Positions 1 to 8,483 of a DNA stretch of 24,330 nucleotides are shown here, piece by piece. Source of the stretch: a virus. Location of the stretch: the IMG/VR virus record IMGVR_UViG_3300009788_000292, positions 1 to 24,330 of that record. One strand, 5' to 3'. Positions within the stretch are counted from its first letter, which is position 1. Every line of letters starts with the position of its first letter. The position numbers and the translations under genes were made by a program. The notes beneath the pieces are model-generated. The model did not search any database. It was not told where the DNA came from and worked only from the letters and a program-made list of their open reading frames with translations.

Positions 1-99
1 ACAATTAGATACAAACAGTCTAAAAGATTCCCGATGGTCGAGTACTCTGCCTACCTCCTCTCCTATACACCTCCCTCCCAGAGGCTATCAATCGCATAA
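1..99 (+). CDS. C-terminal end of an upstream gene (partial, tentative)
   Basis: The first reading frame is open from the window edge to a TAA at 97-99, giving 32 residues that end SQRLSIA. The DNA at 45-80 is almost pure pyrimidine on this strand, unlike the purine-rich coding strand of every gene downstream. No family can be named from so short a piece. An ATG at 34 could alternatively start a 21-residue peptide. The call rests only on the open frame and its tight junction (2 bases) with the next small ORF. Confidence 0.3.
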   Translation, partial: TIRYKQSKRFPMVEYSAYLLSYTPPSQRLSIA

Positions 100-101
100 A
101 A

Positions 102-200
102 ATGGTCGAAAAAAGTATCGACCCCTTCCATGTTCTTATCGTATTATCTATCGGTGTGATAGTTAATTTCTTTGTTTTTAACAAAATGATACAAAGTTAA
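102..200 (+). CDS. Putative 32-aa single-helix membrane peptide
   Basis: ATG at 102 opens a 32-residue frame closed by TAA at 198-200. Residues 10-26 are a continuous hydrophobic run (Val, Leu, Ile, Gly, Phe), long enough to span a membrane, followed by a short polar tail ending KMIQS. The start is 2 bases after the stop of the preceding frame, which would allow translational coupling. The nearest GAGG (81-84) is too far upstream for a normal ribosome binding site. It could be a tiny holin-like or host-modifying peptide, or a chance ORF. Confidence 0.3.
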   Translation: MVEKSIDPFHVLIVLSIGVIVNFFVFNKMIQS

Positions 201-223
201 GTTTTATCAGGATATATAAAACA

Positions 224-610
224 ATGGCAGTACGAGATTCAAAAGGAAGAATAATATATAAACCTAAGAAAGGCGAGCCTAGCCGTTTTCCAAAGGGAGT
301 ATCTGGCAATCTTAATGGCAGAACAAAAGGAAGTCTGAACCGTTATTCTATTGTAGATCTTTTCAAGGCCATTAATAAGATTGAAAATGCTAAGAGCAAA
401 TCAGGTAAGAAAATTAGAAAGAAGATACTTGATACTTTTGTAATGCAAGCCTACGATAATCCCGCTTTAATGACCTCTTTAATGAAGAAGTTGTTGCCTG
501 ATTTAAAATCAGTTGAAAGCCTTGTAACTTCCTTTGAGACTTCAATGTCTGATGAGATGGCCGAAGAGATACAGAAAAAATTAAAAGAACGCTACTCTAG
601 TAAGGAATAA
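224..610 (+). CDS. DUF5681-type protein, candidate terminase small subunit
   Basis: 128 residues, strongly basic. Residues 21-37 carry the signature F-P-K-G-x-S-G-N-x-N-G-R-x-K-G-S, which I recognise as the DUF5681 motif of small phage proteins often found just upstream of terminase. The rest looks helical: a basic middle (GKKIRKKI) and an acidic-basic C-terminal helix with EEIQKKLKERY. An AGGATAT sequence lies 12 bases before the ATG. Position at the head of the packaging block suggests a DNA-recognition or small-terminase role, but this is inferred from context; no helix-turn-helix is obvious. Family membership is more certain than the function. Confidence 0.6.
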   Translation: MAVRDSKGRIIYKPKKGEPSRFPKGVSGNLNGRTKGSLNRYSIVDLFKAINKIENAKSKSGKKIRKKILDTFVMQAYDNPALMTSLMKKLLPDLKSVESLVTSFETSMSDEMAEEIQKKLKERYSSKE

Positions 611-614
611 TAAA

Positions 615-881
615 ATGGCATTAGCAGATAAAATAACATTGTTGAGTCAGGAACTTGGTCAACGACAGAAAGCACAACATGCAAGAGCATTGTTGCAAAA
701 CCTTCGCAGTGTTGTTATTGAAACTAACACAGGGATTCAAGCAGTAGTGGACAGTGGCTCGTTTGATACTATTGATACTGAGATTAAACAAGCTCTTATT
801 GCTGCTTGGAATGTATCCAAAGATGCACAGACTGCTTTTGAAAATGCTGCGATAACTGAGTTGCTTGATTGGAGGTCATAA
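615..881 (+). CDS. Small helical phage protein of unknown function
   Basis: 88 residues, predicted almost wholly helical from composition (Ala, Gln, Leu and Glu rich) apart from a T-N-T-G turn near residue 38. It starts 4 bases after the previous stop, with AAGGAA inside the end of the preceding gene as the binding site. Its stop shares one base with the ATG of the next gene (TAATG), showing translational coupling. No recognisable motif. It sits between the DUF5681 protein and the zinc-ribbon protein, so it probably belongs to the packaging or early assembly set; I do not recognise a family. Confidence 0.65.
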   Translation: MALADKITLLSQELGQRQKAQHARALLQNLRSVVIETNTGIQAVVDSGSFDTIDTEIKQALIAAWNVSKDAQTAFENAAITELLDWRS

Positions 882-1078
882 TGAAACAAAGACAAGGCAA
901 GCTTGGTAAATACAAAGAAGGAGCCAAGAATGAGAAGATGGTCGATTTGATTATAACGCTCTGTGTGAAATGTGGTCAGAGGCTTAACTACAACATAGAG
1001 AACAGTTGTCCGTATTGCGGGTCAATCTCTATTACCTGTGAAAATTGTGGAGACGTAACTTTCTCGTTTGGAGAATAA
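881..1078 (+). CDS. Triple-CxxC zinc-ribbon protein
   Basis: 65 residues from the ATG at 881, preceded by a near-perfect GGAGGT (871-876) that decides this start over an upstream in-frame TTG at 869. The N-terminal 20 residues are Lys-rich. Three CxxC pairs follow: C28/C31, C43/C46 and C53/C56, each followed by Gly, typical of rubredoxin-like zinc knuckles. Two pairs could bind one zinc and the third is extra. Such small zinc ribbons bind nucleic acid or protein. The position before the terminase region suggests a regulatory or assembly role, but the partner is unknown. Confidence 0.7.
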   Translation: MKQRQGKLGKYKEGAKNEKMVDLIITLCVKCGQRLNYNIENSCPYCGSISITCENCGDVTFSFGE

Positions 1079-1081
1079 TAG

Positions 1082-3379
1082 ATGGCTGCTCCAACACTTA
1101 CAATAAATGCCAGTGGTCAACTTGAAATAGCAGACGGTACTTCTGGAGACCCAGTTACTTGGAACGATGTATGGGACTGGGATGATGGAGGCGGTTCTTC
1201 CGGTGGCGACGGTGATGTTCCTATAGATGGTGGTGGCACAGCTAAAGTTAGTGCATACATGACCGAACATGTTGCTGATGCAATGTATGAAATACTTGAT
1301 GATGTTACTTTCGGTGATGGCAGTGCATCGTCTTATTTTGTAACCAAGAACGAAATGATATACGTCGATGACAATATAGATGCTACAATTAAATCAGAAG
1401 CTACATTTCAAATGGGTGAATTACAGGGTGATGGTGGCATTAATGGTTCATTTATATCTACATATTCGAGTGGTAATTGGTATATAATAGTCGAAGGTCA
1501 AACAACAGCCGTGTTCAAAATGTATGCTTCTATGATGAAGAGGAGAAGTGGTAATTTTACCGTGCTTCGTGATGGTACTATAGATATCCGTGATTCTATT
1601 TATTGTAGTATTTATGAAGGTAGTAATAACTATTGTGTTATTTTATTTGCTGATACTGTTGATAATTTAATCCTTAAACGGTTCTATATCAATAATGGAG
1701 GAATATATTATTCGGTGACACCAGATACTGCTGTTAGAATACACAGTCATTATACTCTGTTTGGAATAGAGGCTTACAGAGATGTGATTATTGAAAATGC
1801 TAATGTAACAAGCTTCGGAACAAATGATATTTATGTACACGGGAATAAGACAGTAATATTAAAAGACCCTGCTTATCATATAACGACGCCGCATTTAAAT
1901 ACAGCTGGTGATATTCTGACAGAACAATACCCCTGCAACATTCATTGCACAGATAAAGATGGTGGTAACCTTGAAGATGTTGATGTTGATTGTGAATATG
2001 CTCATCTTGTACTTGGCACTGATTCTAAACTTTATAAATGTATCGCTATTTTTACAGCAGAAGATGGAACTTACAGACCTATAACAGGAGGCAGTTGGGA
2101 AGATAAATGGGAACTATACAGTAATGATGGCGACAAAGGTGGTTCTTGGAGAGAAGATAGTTTTACTTTTAGATCGGGTTCAGAAGAATTTGCAACCGCT
2201 CCTACACGTGGTACTGGTGATATAACTGAACAGACAATTGATTATAAAAAATGGGTAGGAACTTCAGAATTATTAGAAGCACGGATACACAAATTTACAT
2301 TTAGTCATGCAGATTACCCTGATTTTGTAATGAATGGTATAATTGCAGACCATCCTTTAGTATGGGAGATAGACATGGGACAGAGTAATGCAAATCTAAC
2401 TACGTTGATGGAAGCCGCTGTAGCTACAAAACTTGCTACTAACATACCGGGTTCGCCACCTACGGCAGGTTCTATCAATGAGCGAATTAAAGCTCTTGAC
2501 GTATTGACAGAGGCAAGTGGCGATGGTGACTTGGCCGCTGTTTTAGCTGATACTGGCACTACAATACCTGCTTTACTTGGTGATATTGATAGCACAGTTT
2601 TGAACACTACTACCATTGCTTCTTTGTCAAGTCAAACGAGTTTTATACTTACAGCAGGCTCAACAGATGACAATGCTTATAATGATTGTATTGTTATAAT
2701 AGAAGATGCAAGTACAGCAGTACAAAAGGCAATAGGATATATTTCAAACTATGACGGTGCAAGTAAGCGAATAACTTTAATTGCTGACCCAGCAATATTT
2801 ACAATGGCAGCTACTGACAAAGTATCAATTATAGCAGCAACGAAAAGTCATCTTGGTGATATTAAAACAGCTGTTGAAGAAACAATTCCTTCTTTGCAAG
2901 ATACATTGGATGTACTCTTGCGCACGCTTTTAGATAGTACTGTAATGACAGTGACTACGGTTGCTACGTTGGCGAGTCAAACAAGCTTTACACTTTCGGC
3001 AGGTTCAATCGATGACGATGCATATAATAGTTGTATGATTATTCTTAAGAGTGTTTCAGTACCTGCTACGAAAGCTATAGGGTTTATATCTGACTATACA
3101 GGTTTATCGAAAACTGTAACACTGCAAGCAGATCCTGGGATTTTTACTTTGGCTGTTGGTGATGAAATTATTGTTATGGCAGTACCAATGAATGAAATAA
3201 TGAATGTTAAAAGACTTTTACGTACCGATAAAGTTATTGATGATAGTGGAACGCCATGGGTAGTAGACTATAAAGAAGAAGGAACTGAAACAGTATTGAT
3301 GGCTAAGACAATGAAGAATACTGATGGTGAAGACATAACAAATGTTGATAATGTACTTGGACAGTTAATTAAGGAATAG
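1082..3379 (+). CDS. Large beta-helix-like virion appendage protein with C-terminal repeats
   Basis: 765 residues, starting 3 bases after the previous stop with GGAGAA upstream. Residues about 30-55 are a Gly/Asp-rich flexible stretch. Residues about 130-270 show short strand-turn repeats with regularly spaced Ile/Val and Asn/Asp/Gly turns (for example NLILKRFYINNGGIYY and DVIIENANVTSFG), the look of a right-handed beta-helix as in phage tail spikes. Residues 512-586 and 627-700 are two copies of a beta module containing S-Q-T-S-F and A-G-S-x-D-D, which I recognise as recurrent in phage structural proteins. No catalytic motif found. It is probably a surface fibre or appendage, although its place before the terminase is unusual for one. 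No signal peptide. Confidence 0.6.
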   Translation: MAAPTLTINASGQLEIADGTSGDPVTWNDVWDWDDGGGSSGGDGDVPIDGGGTAKVSAYMTEHVADAMYEILDDVTFGDGSASSYFVTKNEMIYVDDNIDATIKSEATFQMGELQGDGGINGSFISTYSSGNWYIIVEGQTTAVFKMYASMMKRRSGNFTVLRDGTIDIRDSIYCSIYEGSNNYCVILFADTVDNLILKRFYINNGGIYYSVTPDTAVRIHSHYTLFGIEAYRDVIIENANVTSFGTNDIYVHGNKTVILKDPAYHITTPHLNTAGDILTEQYPCNIHCTDKDGGNLEDVDVDCEYAHLVLGTDSKLYKCIAIFTAEDGTYRPITGGSWEDKWELYSNDGDKGGSWREDSFTFRSGSEEFATAPTRGTGDITEQTIDYKKWVGTSELLEARIHKFTFSHADYPDFVMNGIIADHPLVWEIDMGQSNANLTTLMEAAVATKLATNIPGSPPTAGSINERIKALDVLTEASGDGDLAAVLADTGTTIPALLGDIDSTVLNTTTIASLSSQTSFILTAGSTDDNAYNDCIVIIEDASTAVQKAIGYISNYDGASKRITLIADPAIFTMAATDKVSIIAATKSHLGDIKTAVEETIPSLQDTLDVLLRTLLDSTVMTVTTVATLASQTSFTLSAGSIDDDAYNSCMIILKSVSVPATKAIGFISDYTGLSKTVTLQADPGIFTLAVGDEIIVMAVPMNEIMNVKRLLRTDKVIDDSGTPWVVDYKEEGTETVLMAKTMKNTDGEDITNVDNVLGQLIKE
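2615..2839 (+). repeat. Copy 1 of a ~75-residue beta module
   Basis: Encodes residues 512-586 of the large appendage protein. It shares with copy 2 the order SQTSF, AGS, DD/DDD, AYN, a K-A-I-G-[YF]-I-S core, ADP-[AG]-IFT and a final run of hydrophobic residues. The offset between copies is 115 residues. The copies are clearly diverged at DNA level, so the duplication is old. Confidence 0.7.
2960..3181 (+). repeat. Copy 2 of the ~75-residue beta module
   Basis: Encodes residues 627-700 of the same protein and matches copy 1 through SQTSF, AGSIDDDAYN, KAIGFIS and ADPGIFT. It is separated from copy 1 by a helical linker of about 40 residues (IKTAVEETIPSLQDTLDVLL). Confidence 0.7.
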
Positions 3380-3387
3380 CAAGCGTA

Positions 3388-3687
3388 ATGCGAACACAAC
3401 ACACATTACAAAATGATTTAGCAATACTTGGTATAGCAGCAGGTGTTTCTCTTGATATAGTGAAGAGAACTTTTCGCAAACTTGCTCTTAAGTATCATCC
3501 GGACAAAGGTGGTGATGTAAAATCATTTGTTCTTGTACAACAAGCGTATGAAAGGATAACAGCGTATGGACAAACAACACCGAGACCAGAACATATTCGA
3601 GCAATGCAGCAAGTTATAAATGTAAGAGTAAATGTATGGGTAAATATGGGAACTACAACTGCTAGTACTACGAGCGGAACATGGTAA
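3388..3687 (+). CDS. Phage J-domain protein (DnaJ-like)
   Basis: 99 residues. Residues 11-57 form a J domain: helix I with LAILGI, basic helix II (KRTFRKLALKY), the invariant H37-P38-D39 tripeptide followed by K-G-G, and helix III ending with the usual QQAYE pattern. J domains contact DnaK/Hsp70 through HPD and stimulate its ATPase. There is no Gly/Phe region, zinc finger or substrate-binding domain; the C-terminal 40 residues are a short tail rich in Val, Asn and Thr. The last 7 bases overlap the large-terminase start, so the two genes are coupled. AAGGAA precedes the ATG. The likely role is recruiting host Hsp70 to terminase or head assembly; the J domain is seen, the role is inferred. Confidence 0.85.
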   Translation: MRTQHTLQNDLAILGIAAGVSLDIVKRTFRKLALKYHPDKGGDVKSFVLVQQAYERITAYGQTTPRPEHIRAMQQVINVRVNVWVNMGTTTASTTSGTW

Positions 3688-4994
3688 AAAAGAATACAAC
3701 ATTATCGTTGTCTGAAATTAAATGGCTCGGTGAACATGTTGCAACGTTTGAGCCATTGGGTCATTCACAGGAAAGCTTCTTTATTTCTATGGCTGTCATA
3801 AGATGGTTATTTGGCGGCAATCAGTCTGGAAAGACATATTCTAACATGATGGATTTAGCACAAATTGCATTAAATATACATCCAACAAGGAAAGTAAAAA
3901 CAGGTGTACACTGGGTTGCAATAGAAAGTTGGGAGCAAGTGCGTGATATTCTATGGGAAAACTATTTAAAGCTTTTTATAAAGCCACACCATATTAAGAG
4001 TATACTTTATGGTCAAGCTAAAGTACCACGCAAACTAATCTTGAGTAATGGGCATATTATTGAATTCAAGGCTTTTAATCAAGGACGTGAATTATTCGAA
4101 GGACGTGCAATTGATTCTTGTCACTGTGATGAGCAATGTCATCATGACTTTCAAGGAATATTTAATGAGATACAAGCAAGACTTCTAAAGCAAGATGGTT
4201 TTTTATCTTGGAGTATGACGCCGATTTTGCCACAACCTTTTCTTGAAGAACGTATTGACGACTTACCTGATACAGATGAAATTTTTCATGCTGATCTTAA
4301 TGATAATCGTATTAGTACTGGTGGTTATATTTCCGACAAGAGAATAGATAAAATGATTGCTGATTGGCCGATAGAAGTACAGGCCACTCGTATCAAAGGG
4401 CGCTTTGCATCTTTCTATGGAGCAGTGTATAAAACTTTCAACAGACAAATACATATGATAAGACCGTTTAAGATTCCTGTTGAATGGCCGAAATATCGTA
4501 GCTTTGATTTTGGTTTTACAAATCCCTTTGTTTCTTTATGGTTGACTAAAGACAAAGATGAGAATTGGTACGTATACAGAGAATACTATCAAGCGCAGAC
4601 AGGTATTCAAGAACATATTCAAAACGTTAATCGTCTTAGCGGAGATGAAACTTATATAGAGTCTTATGCAGATCCTGAGAATGCTGAGAATCGTGCTGAT
4701 ATGCGCAAAGCAGATATAGCCACAAGGCCAGCTCGTAAAGATGTTGCAAAAGGTATTGAATTCGTACAGACAAAACTTAAAGTAAAAGAAAATGGTAAAC
4801 CAAGTTTGTTTATCTTTAGTGGTTGCAAACATACGGCAAGAGAATTTGCTGGCTATCATTATCCACAAGGTACCAATGCAAATAATCCAAAAGATATACC
4901 AGTACAAAAGAACGACCACACTTTGGATGCTTTGAGATATGCTTTATATACAGCTGAGAAGCCTTTTAGGAAAGGAACGGTCTATGCCGCCTAA
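3681..4994 (+). CDS. terL: Terminase large subunit (ATPase-nuclease packaging motor)
   Basis: 437 residues. The Walker A sequence GGNQSGKT is at residues 45-52 and the Walker B acidic pair is D150-E151, followed by a coupling motif SWSMTP near residue 177. The C-terminal RNase H-like nuclease has D276 (in SFDFGF), D331 (in ADPENAEN) and D416 (in NDHTLDALRY). The enzyme translocates DNA into the prohead using ATP and cuts concatemers. The residues before the Walker B pair are Cys-His-Cys (147-149) where hydrophobic residues are normal. It overlaps the J-domain gene upstream by 7 bases and the portal gene downstream by 11. Length and motif order are complete, so it should be functional. Confidence 0.95.
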   Translation: MVKKNTTLSLSEIKWLGEHVATFEPLGHSQESFFISMAVIRWLFGGNQSGKTYSNMMDLAQIALNIHPTRKVKTGVHWVAIESWEQVRDILWENYLKLFIKPHHIKSILYGQAKVPRKLILSNGHIIEFKAFNQGRELFEGRAIDSCHCDEQCHHDFQGIFNEIQARLLKQDGFLSWSMTPILPQPFLEERIDDLPDTDEIFHADLNDNRISTGGYISDKRIDKMIADWPIEVQATRIKGRFASFYGAVYKTFNRQIHMIRPFKIPVEWPKYRSFDFGFTNPFVSLWLTKDKDENWYVYREYYQAQTGIQEHIQNVNRLSGDETYIESYADPENAENRADMRKADIATRPARKDVAKGIEFVQTKLKVKENGKPSLFIFSGCKHTAREFAGYHYPQGTNANNPKDIPVQKNDHTLDALRYALYTAEKPFRKGTVYAA

Positions 4995-6360
4995 AAAAAT
5001 TAAAAAAGGTTCAGTTTATGTACAGACTACCAAAGGTGTTTATCCATATTCTATATTGCAAAAAGCTGAAGTTGAAGTGAAAAAATCTTCTAAGCAGCTT
5101 AAGCAAGAAACATCGTGGATGTCCGACAATGAAATAATGCCTCCGCCTTATCCGCCGGAGTCGTTCTTGTTGTTGTATGAGTCTAATGCTATTTTTTGGA
5201 GATGTGTAAATCAACTTGCAATTGATGTTGCAGGTTTAGGATGGACATTGCAATTAAAAGAAGGACAAAAAGAAAATGAAGAAGAATTAAAACGCCTAAA
5301 TATCTTTTTGAAAAAACCTAATGCTGATGAAGCTCTTCGTACTATTCTTAAACAACTCTTAATAGACTGGGGTGTGATAGGCTGGTTTGGTCTTGAAGTT
5401 ATTCGTGATGCTTCAGATGCTATTGCTGAACTATATCATGTTCCTGCACATACGCTACATGTGCATAAATCTAAAGAAAAATATGTACAAATACGCAATA
5501 ATAAAAAGGTGTGGTTTAAAAAGTTTGGCCTAGACAAAAACTTCTCATCAAAGAACGGCACGGAAGGTAATTTTGATATAAAGAAAAGAGCTAATGAACT
5601 AATATTTTATCGCAACTTTTATCCGAAGTCTGATTATTATGGTGTGCCAAATGCTATTTCTGCCATTGGTGATATAGTTGGTTTAGTAGGTTTGCGAGAT
5701 TATAATTTAGCTTTCTTTGAAAACTACGGTGTACCTTCTGCTATTATTGTTTTGGACGGCGAATGGGAAGATGGCTCTGACAAGACGATTTCAAAGTTTT
5801 TGAATAAAGAATTTCGTGGTGTAGACAACCAACATAGAACACTAGTTGTAAAGCAACCTGAGAAATGTACATTTGATTATACACCGATTGGAAATGAAGT
5901 AAAAGAAGGAAGCTTTAAATTATATGAGCAAGTGCGTAAAGAAGATGTAATGGTAGCGTATTCAATACCGCCTGAAAGGATAGGAGTACGTAGTGGTGTA
6001 ATTGGTAAACTCGGTGGCAACGTAGCAGAAGAAGCAAACAAGATTTATGTACAAGGTGCTGTTGAACCTCTTCAGCTTGATTTGGAAGACATTCTTAATA
6101 ACAAGCTTTTAGTTTCAGAAGAATATGAATTCAAATTCAATGATATTGACTTGCGAGACTACACTGCTGAAATTGATAGGTTGGTTAAACAAGTACGTGC
6201 TGGAATTAGAACCAGAAACGAAGCACGCAATCAATTAGGCCTTAAGCCTTATGCTGGTGGTGATGCATTCTTGATTGAGAGCGGACTTATAGAATCAGGC
6301 GAAAGTGACGAACCACTTAGCAAAGCTGAAAAAGAATTTTTGGATGCACAAGATGAGTGA
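4984..6360 (+). CDS. Portal protein
   Basis: 458 residues from ATG 4984, chosen over ATG 4939 because AAGGAA lies just upstream of 4984 and the longer form would overlap the terminase by 56 bases. The portal is the dodecameric ring at the head vertex through which DNA enters and leaves. Sequence features match HK97/PBSX-type portals: an early RCVNQLAIDVAG helix, the central PNAISAIGDIVGLVGLRDYN helix before FFENYGVPSA, and SIPPERIGV followed by a Gly-rich turn. The position directly after the terminase fits. The N-terminal 40 residues are basic and probably disordered. Confidence 0.92.
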   Translation: MPPKKIKKGSVYVQTTKGVYPYSILQKAEVEVKKSSKQLKQETSWMSDNEIMPPPYPPESFLLLYESNAIFWRCVNQLAIDVAGLGWTLQLKEGQKENEEELKRLNIFLKKPNADEALRTILKQLLIDWGVIGWFGLEVIRDASDAIAELYHVPAHTLHVHKSKEKYVQIRNNKKVWFKKFGLDKNFSSKNGTEGNFDIKKRANELIFYRNFYPKSDYYGVPNAISAIGDIVGLVGLRDYNLAFFENYGVPSAIIVLDGEWEDGSDKTISKFLNKEFRGVDNQHRTLVVKQPEKCTFDYTPIGNEVKEGSFKLYEQVRKEDVMVAYSIPPERIGVRSGVIGKLGGNVAEEANKIYVQGAVEPLQLDLEDILNNKLLVSEEYEFKFNDIDLRDYTAEIDRLVKQVRAGIRTRNEARNQLGLKPYAGGDAFLIESGLIESGESDEPLSKAEKEFLDAQDE

Positions 6361-6523
6361 AGTAAAACCAGAACTTGAAAGCATTCGTTGTATAAGAACG
6401 CGTAGTCTTAGAGAAGATATATACAGAGGTACTGGTAATGCGAATATCACATTTAGTCCAGAACGTGAACGAAGAATTTTAGAACATCAAAGAAGAGTAC
6501 AAAATGAACTTGCTAATAACTAA
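6353..6523 (+). CDS. Small charged protein overlapping portal and MuF genes
   Basis: 56 residues from ATG 6353; an upstream in-frame start at 6305 would lie inside the portal gene and has no better binding site. The first 8 bases overlap the portal stop and the last 20 overlap the next gene. The protein is rich in Arg and Glu (for example SPERERRILEHQRRVQ), likely one basic helix. No family recognised. Nested overlap on both sides argues for translational coupling and a stoichiometric role in head assembly, but it might also be only a coupling device. Confidence 0.5.
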   Translation: MSEVKPELESIRCIRTRSLREDIYRGTGNANITFSPERERRILEHQRRVQNELANN

Positions 6524-8483
6524 AGCAAAACTTAATCCAATACATAGTAGGATGGATTCGCTTCTTATGCGAAATGAGAAGGTGTTGCAGGAAGCAATAC
6601 AGAAATGGTTTGCTTTTACTGTTAAGCAAGTACAAACCGATTTGCGTACCAAATTTAAAAAAGACATCACATCAGAATTAACTGATTGGGATTTTATAGA
6701 AGAACAAGGAAAGAAAATTATTAAGCCTGCAACTTTATCCGTTATGCAATCTGGTGGAGATGGTGCTTATAAGATGTTTCAAGTAAAAGGTGCTTTCGAT
6801 GTTTTGAATGTAGACGCAGTAAGAGCTGCTGACAAATTTACAGCCAAGCTTGTTAAGGGTGTAAATGCAGAAACTAAAAAAGGCATTCGTAAACACATTT
6901 CGAACGGTGTTAAAGCAGGCAAAGGAATGCCAAAGATAGCTAAAGAACTTCGTCCTCTTGTTGGACTTACAAGTAGACAAACACAATCAGTAGGTAATTA
7001 TCGCAACCTTCTTGGTAACAAGGAAAAGTTTCCCGGCCTTTCTGATTCTGATATTGATAGGAAAGTTGGTAGATATGCGGACAAAACTCATCGACGTAGA
7101 ACGCAAACAATTGCAAGAACTGAAACAGCACGTGCACAGAATATTGGTTATGCACAGGGTATGGATGATTTGGGTGTTATGCAATTACAATTCAGTGCTA
7201 CTATAGATGAACATACTTCTGCAACGTGCACTGAATTGAATGGGAGAAAATATGACGTAGGCGAAGCAAAGAATATTATTCCTGTACATCCTAATTGTCG
7301 TTGTGCTATGTTACCGGTATTAGCTGGCAAAGCTGTTGACAGTGTTGCACAGATGGCGGAAGCTTTACCTAGTCATATAGGAGATTTGGTTACAAGATGG
7401 GAAGGCGCCTTGTCACGAAGTAATAAATGGGTTTTAAAAGACAAGCTAAGAAAACTCGGTCATAATACCGATGGAAGTCCAATTGGATTAAAGCCACCTA
7501 TTATACCGACGCCTACAATTACACCGCCGCCAGTGACAGGCTTGCCACAAAATGTGCAGGACTTAGTTACACGTTGGCAAAGTGCAACATCTCGGAGTTC
7601 AAAGTGGTCTTATCAGAATAAACTAAAACAACTTGGATACGATGTTAAAACAAGATTGTATAAACCAACTGGTATTACGCCTAAGCCTATACCAAAACCG
7701 AAACCAAAAGCACCTGAGGGCGTTTTGCCAAGAAGTGAGTTCAATACTACAACAGATTGGGATAAGCATCTTGTATCACATAAGCAAAGTTTAAAAGAAC
7801 GTATTGGAGTGGACTTAGAAACTTTGTCTACCAGACCCGGTGCTCCCGGCTATGAAGAAGCACTTACAAAATTTGAAAAGGCTATTAAATCTTATACGAA
7901 GCCTACCGTGGATACTTCTATGGCGGCTAAGTCGACAAGTGTAGATGTAGCCGAGCTTAGTACTAGACTGCAAGAGCCAGTTAAAAATAGCGTGACTAAC
8001 GGCAGTAAGAAATATCTTAGTACATTAGATGATATAGGATGTGATGATATTCTCAATGTGTATAATAAGAATTATCATACCATGGAAATACACAGCAGGC
8101 ATACGCGGGCTAATGCGCGTCCGAAGCTGTTTGAGACAAACTTTGGCGCCGATGTAACGCATACAGAAATATTCCATGAAATGGGACATTTGTTAGAAAG
8201 TCATGAAGCGTTAAGGCTTAAAGCAAACCGGTGGGTAAGAGCACGAGGTAAAGATAAAAAAATACCTTATAATAAGATATGTACTTGGTCTAAAGATAAA
8301 GAACTAGGCTACAAGGACAAATTCATCGACCCTTACGTCGGTAAGATATACGGAGATGGGCATACTGAAGCCATATCAATGGGCATGCAAAATTTTACTT
8401 CTTATAAAAAAATGTTGAGTTTCGCCAAAAGAGATTTTGACCATTTTTCTTTTATTCATGGGATATTAACTGGTGCAATTTGA
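6504..8483 (+). CDS. MuF-type minor head protein fused to an HExxH metallopeptidase
   Basis: 659 residues. The N-terminal half is an SPP1 gp7/MuF domain, with I-A-R-T-E-T-A-R at about 203-210, C242 in the CTELNG segment and H262-P-N-C-R-C267. Two related segments beginning DLVTRW at residues 294 and 353 follow, each about 27 residues and separated by proline-rich linkers. The C-terminal domain, about residues 520-659, carries H558-E-M-G-H562 with a second acidic motif HTEAISMG (E622) 60 residues later, the arrangement of a zinc metallopeptidase. MuF proteins enter the prohead and can be ejected, and polymorphic toxin domains are known at MuF C-termini, so this is a candidate injected protease effector. 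Its target is unknown. Overlaps neighbouring genes at both ends. Confidence 0.85.
   Translation: MNLLITKAKLNPIHSRMDSLLMRNEKVLQEAIQKWFAFTVKQVQTDLRTKFKKDITSELTDWDFIEEQGKKIIKPATLSVMQSGGDGAYKMFQVKGAFDVLNVDAVRAADKFTAKLVKGVNAETKKGIRKHISNGVKAGKGMPKIAKELRPLVGLTSRQTQSVGNYRNLLGNKEKFPGLSDSDIDRKVGRYADKTHRRRTQTIARTETARAQNIGYAQGMDDLGVMQLQFSATIDEHTSATCTELNGRKYDVGEAKNIIPVHPNCRCAMLPVLAGKAVDSVAQMAEALPSHIGDLVTRWEGALSRSNKWVLKDKLRKLGHNTDGSPIGLKPPIIPTPTITPPPVTGLPQNVQDLVTRWQSATSRSSKWSYQNKLKQLGYDVKTRLYKPTGITPKPIPKPKPKAPEGVLPRSEFNTTTDWDKHLVSHKQSLKERIGVDLETLSTRPGAPGYEEALTKFEKAIKSYTKPTVDTSMAAKSTSVDVAELSTRLQEPVKNSVTNGSKKYLSTLDDIGCDDILNVYNKNYHTMEIHSRHTRANARPKLFETNFGADVTHTEIFHEMGHLLESHEALRLKANRWVRARGKDKKIPYNKICTWSKDKELGYKDKFIDPYVGKIYGDGHTEAISMGMQNFTSYKKMLSFAKRDFDHFSFIHGILTGAI

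Noticed and set aside
869-880. TTG start at 869 for the zinc-ribbon gene
   Set aside because: It would begin before the GGAGGT that serves ATG 881, so the downstream start is better.
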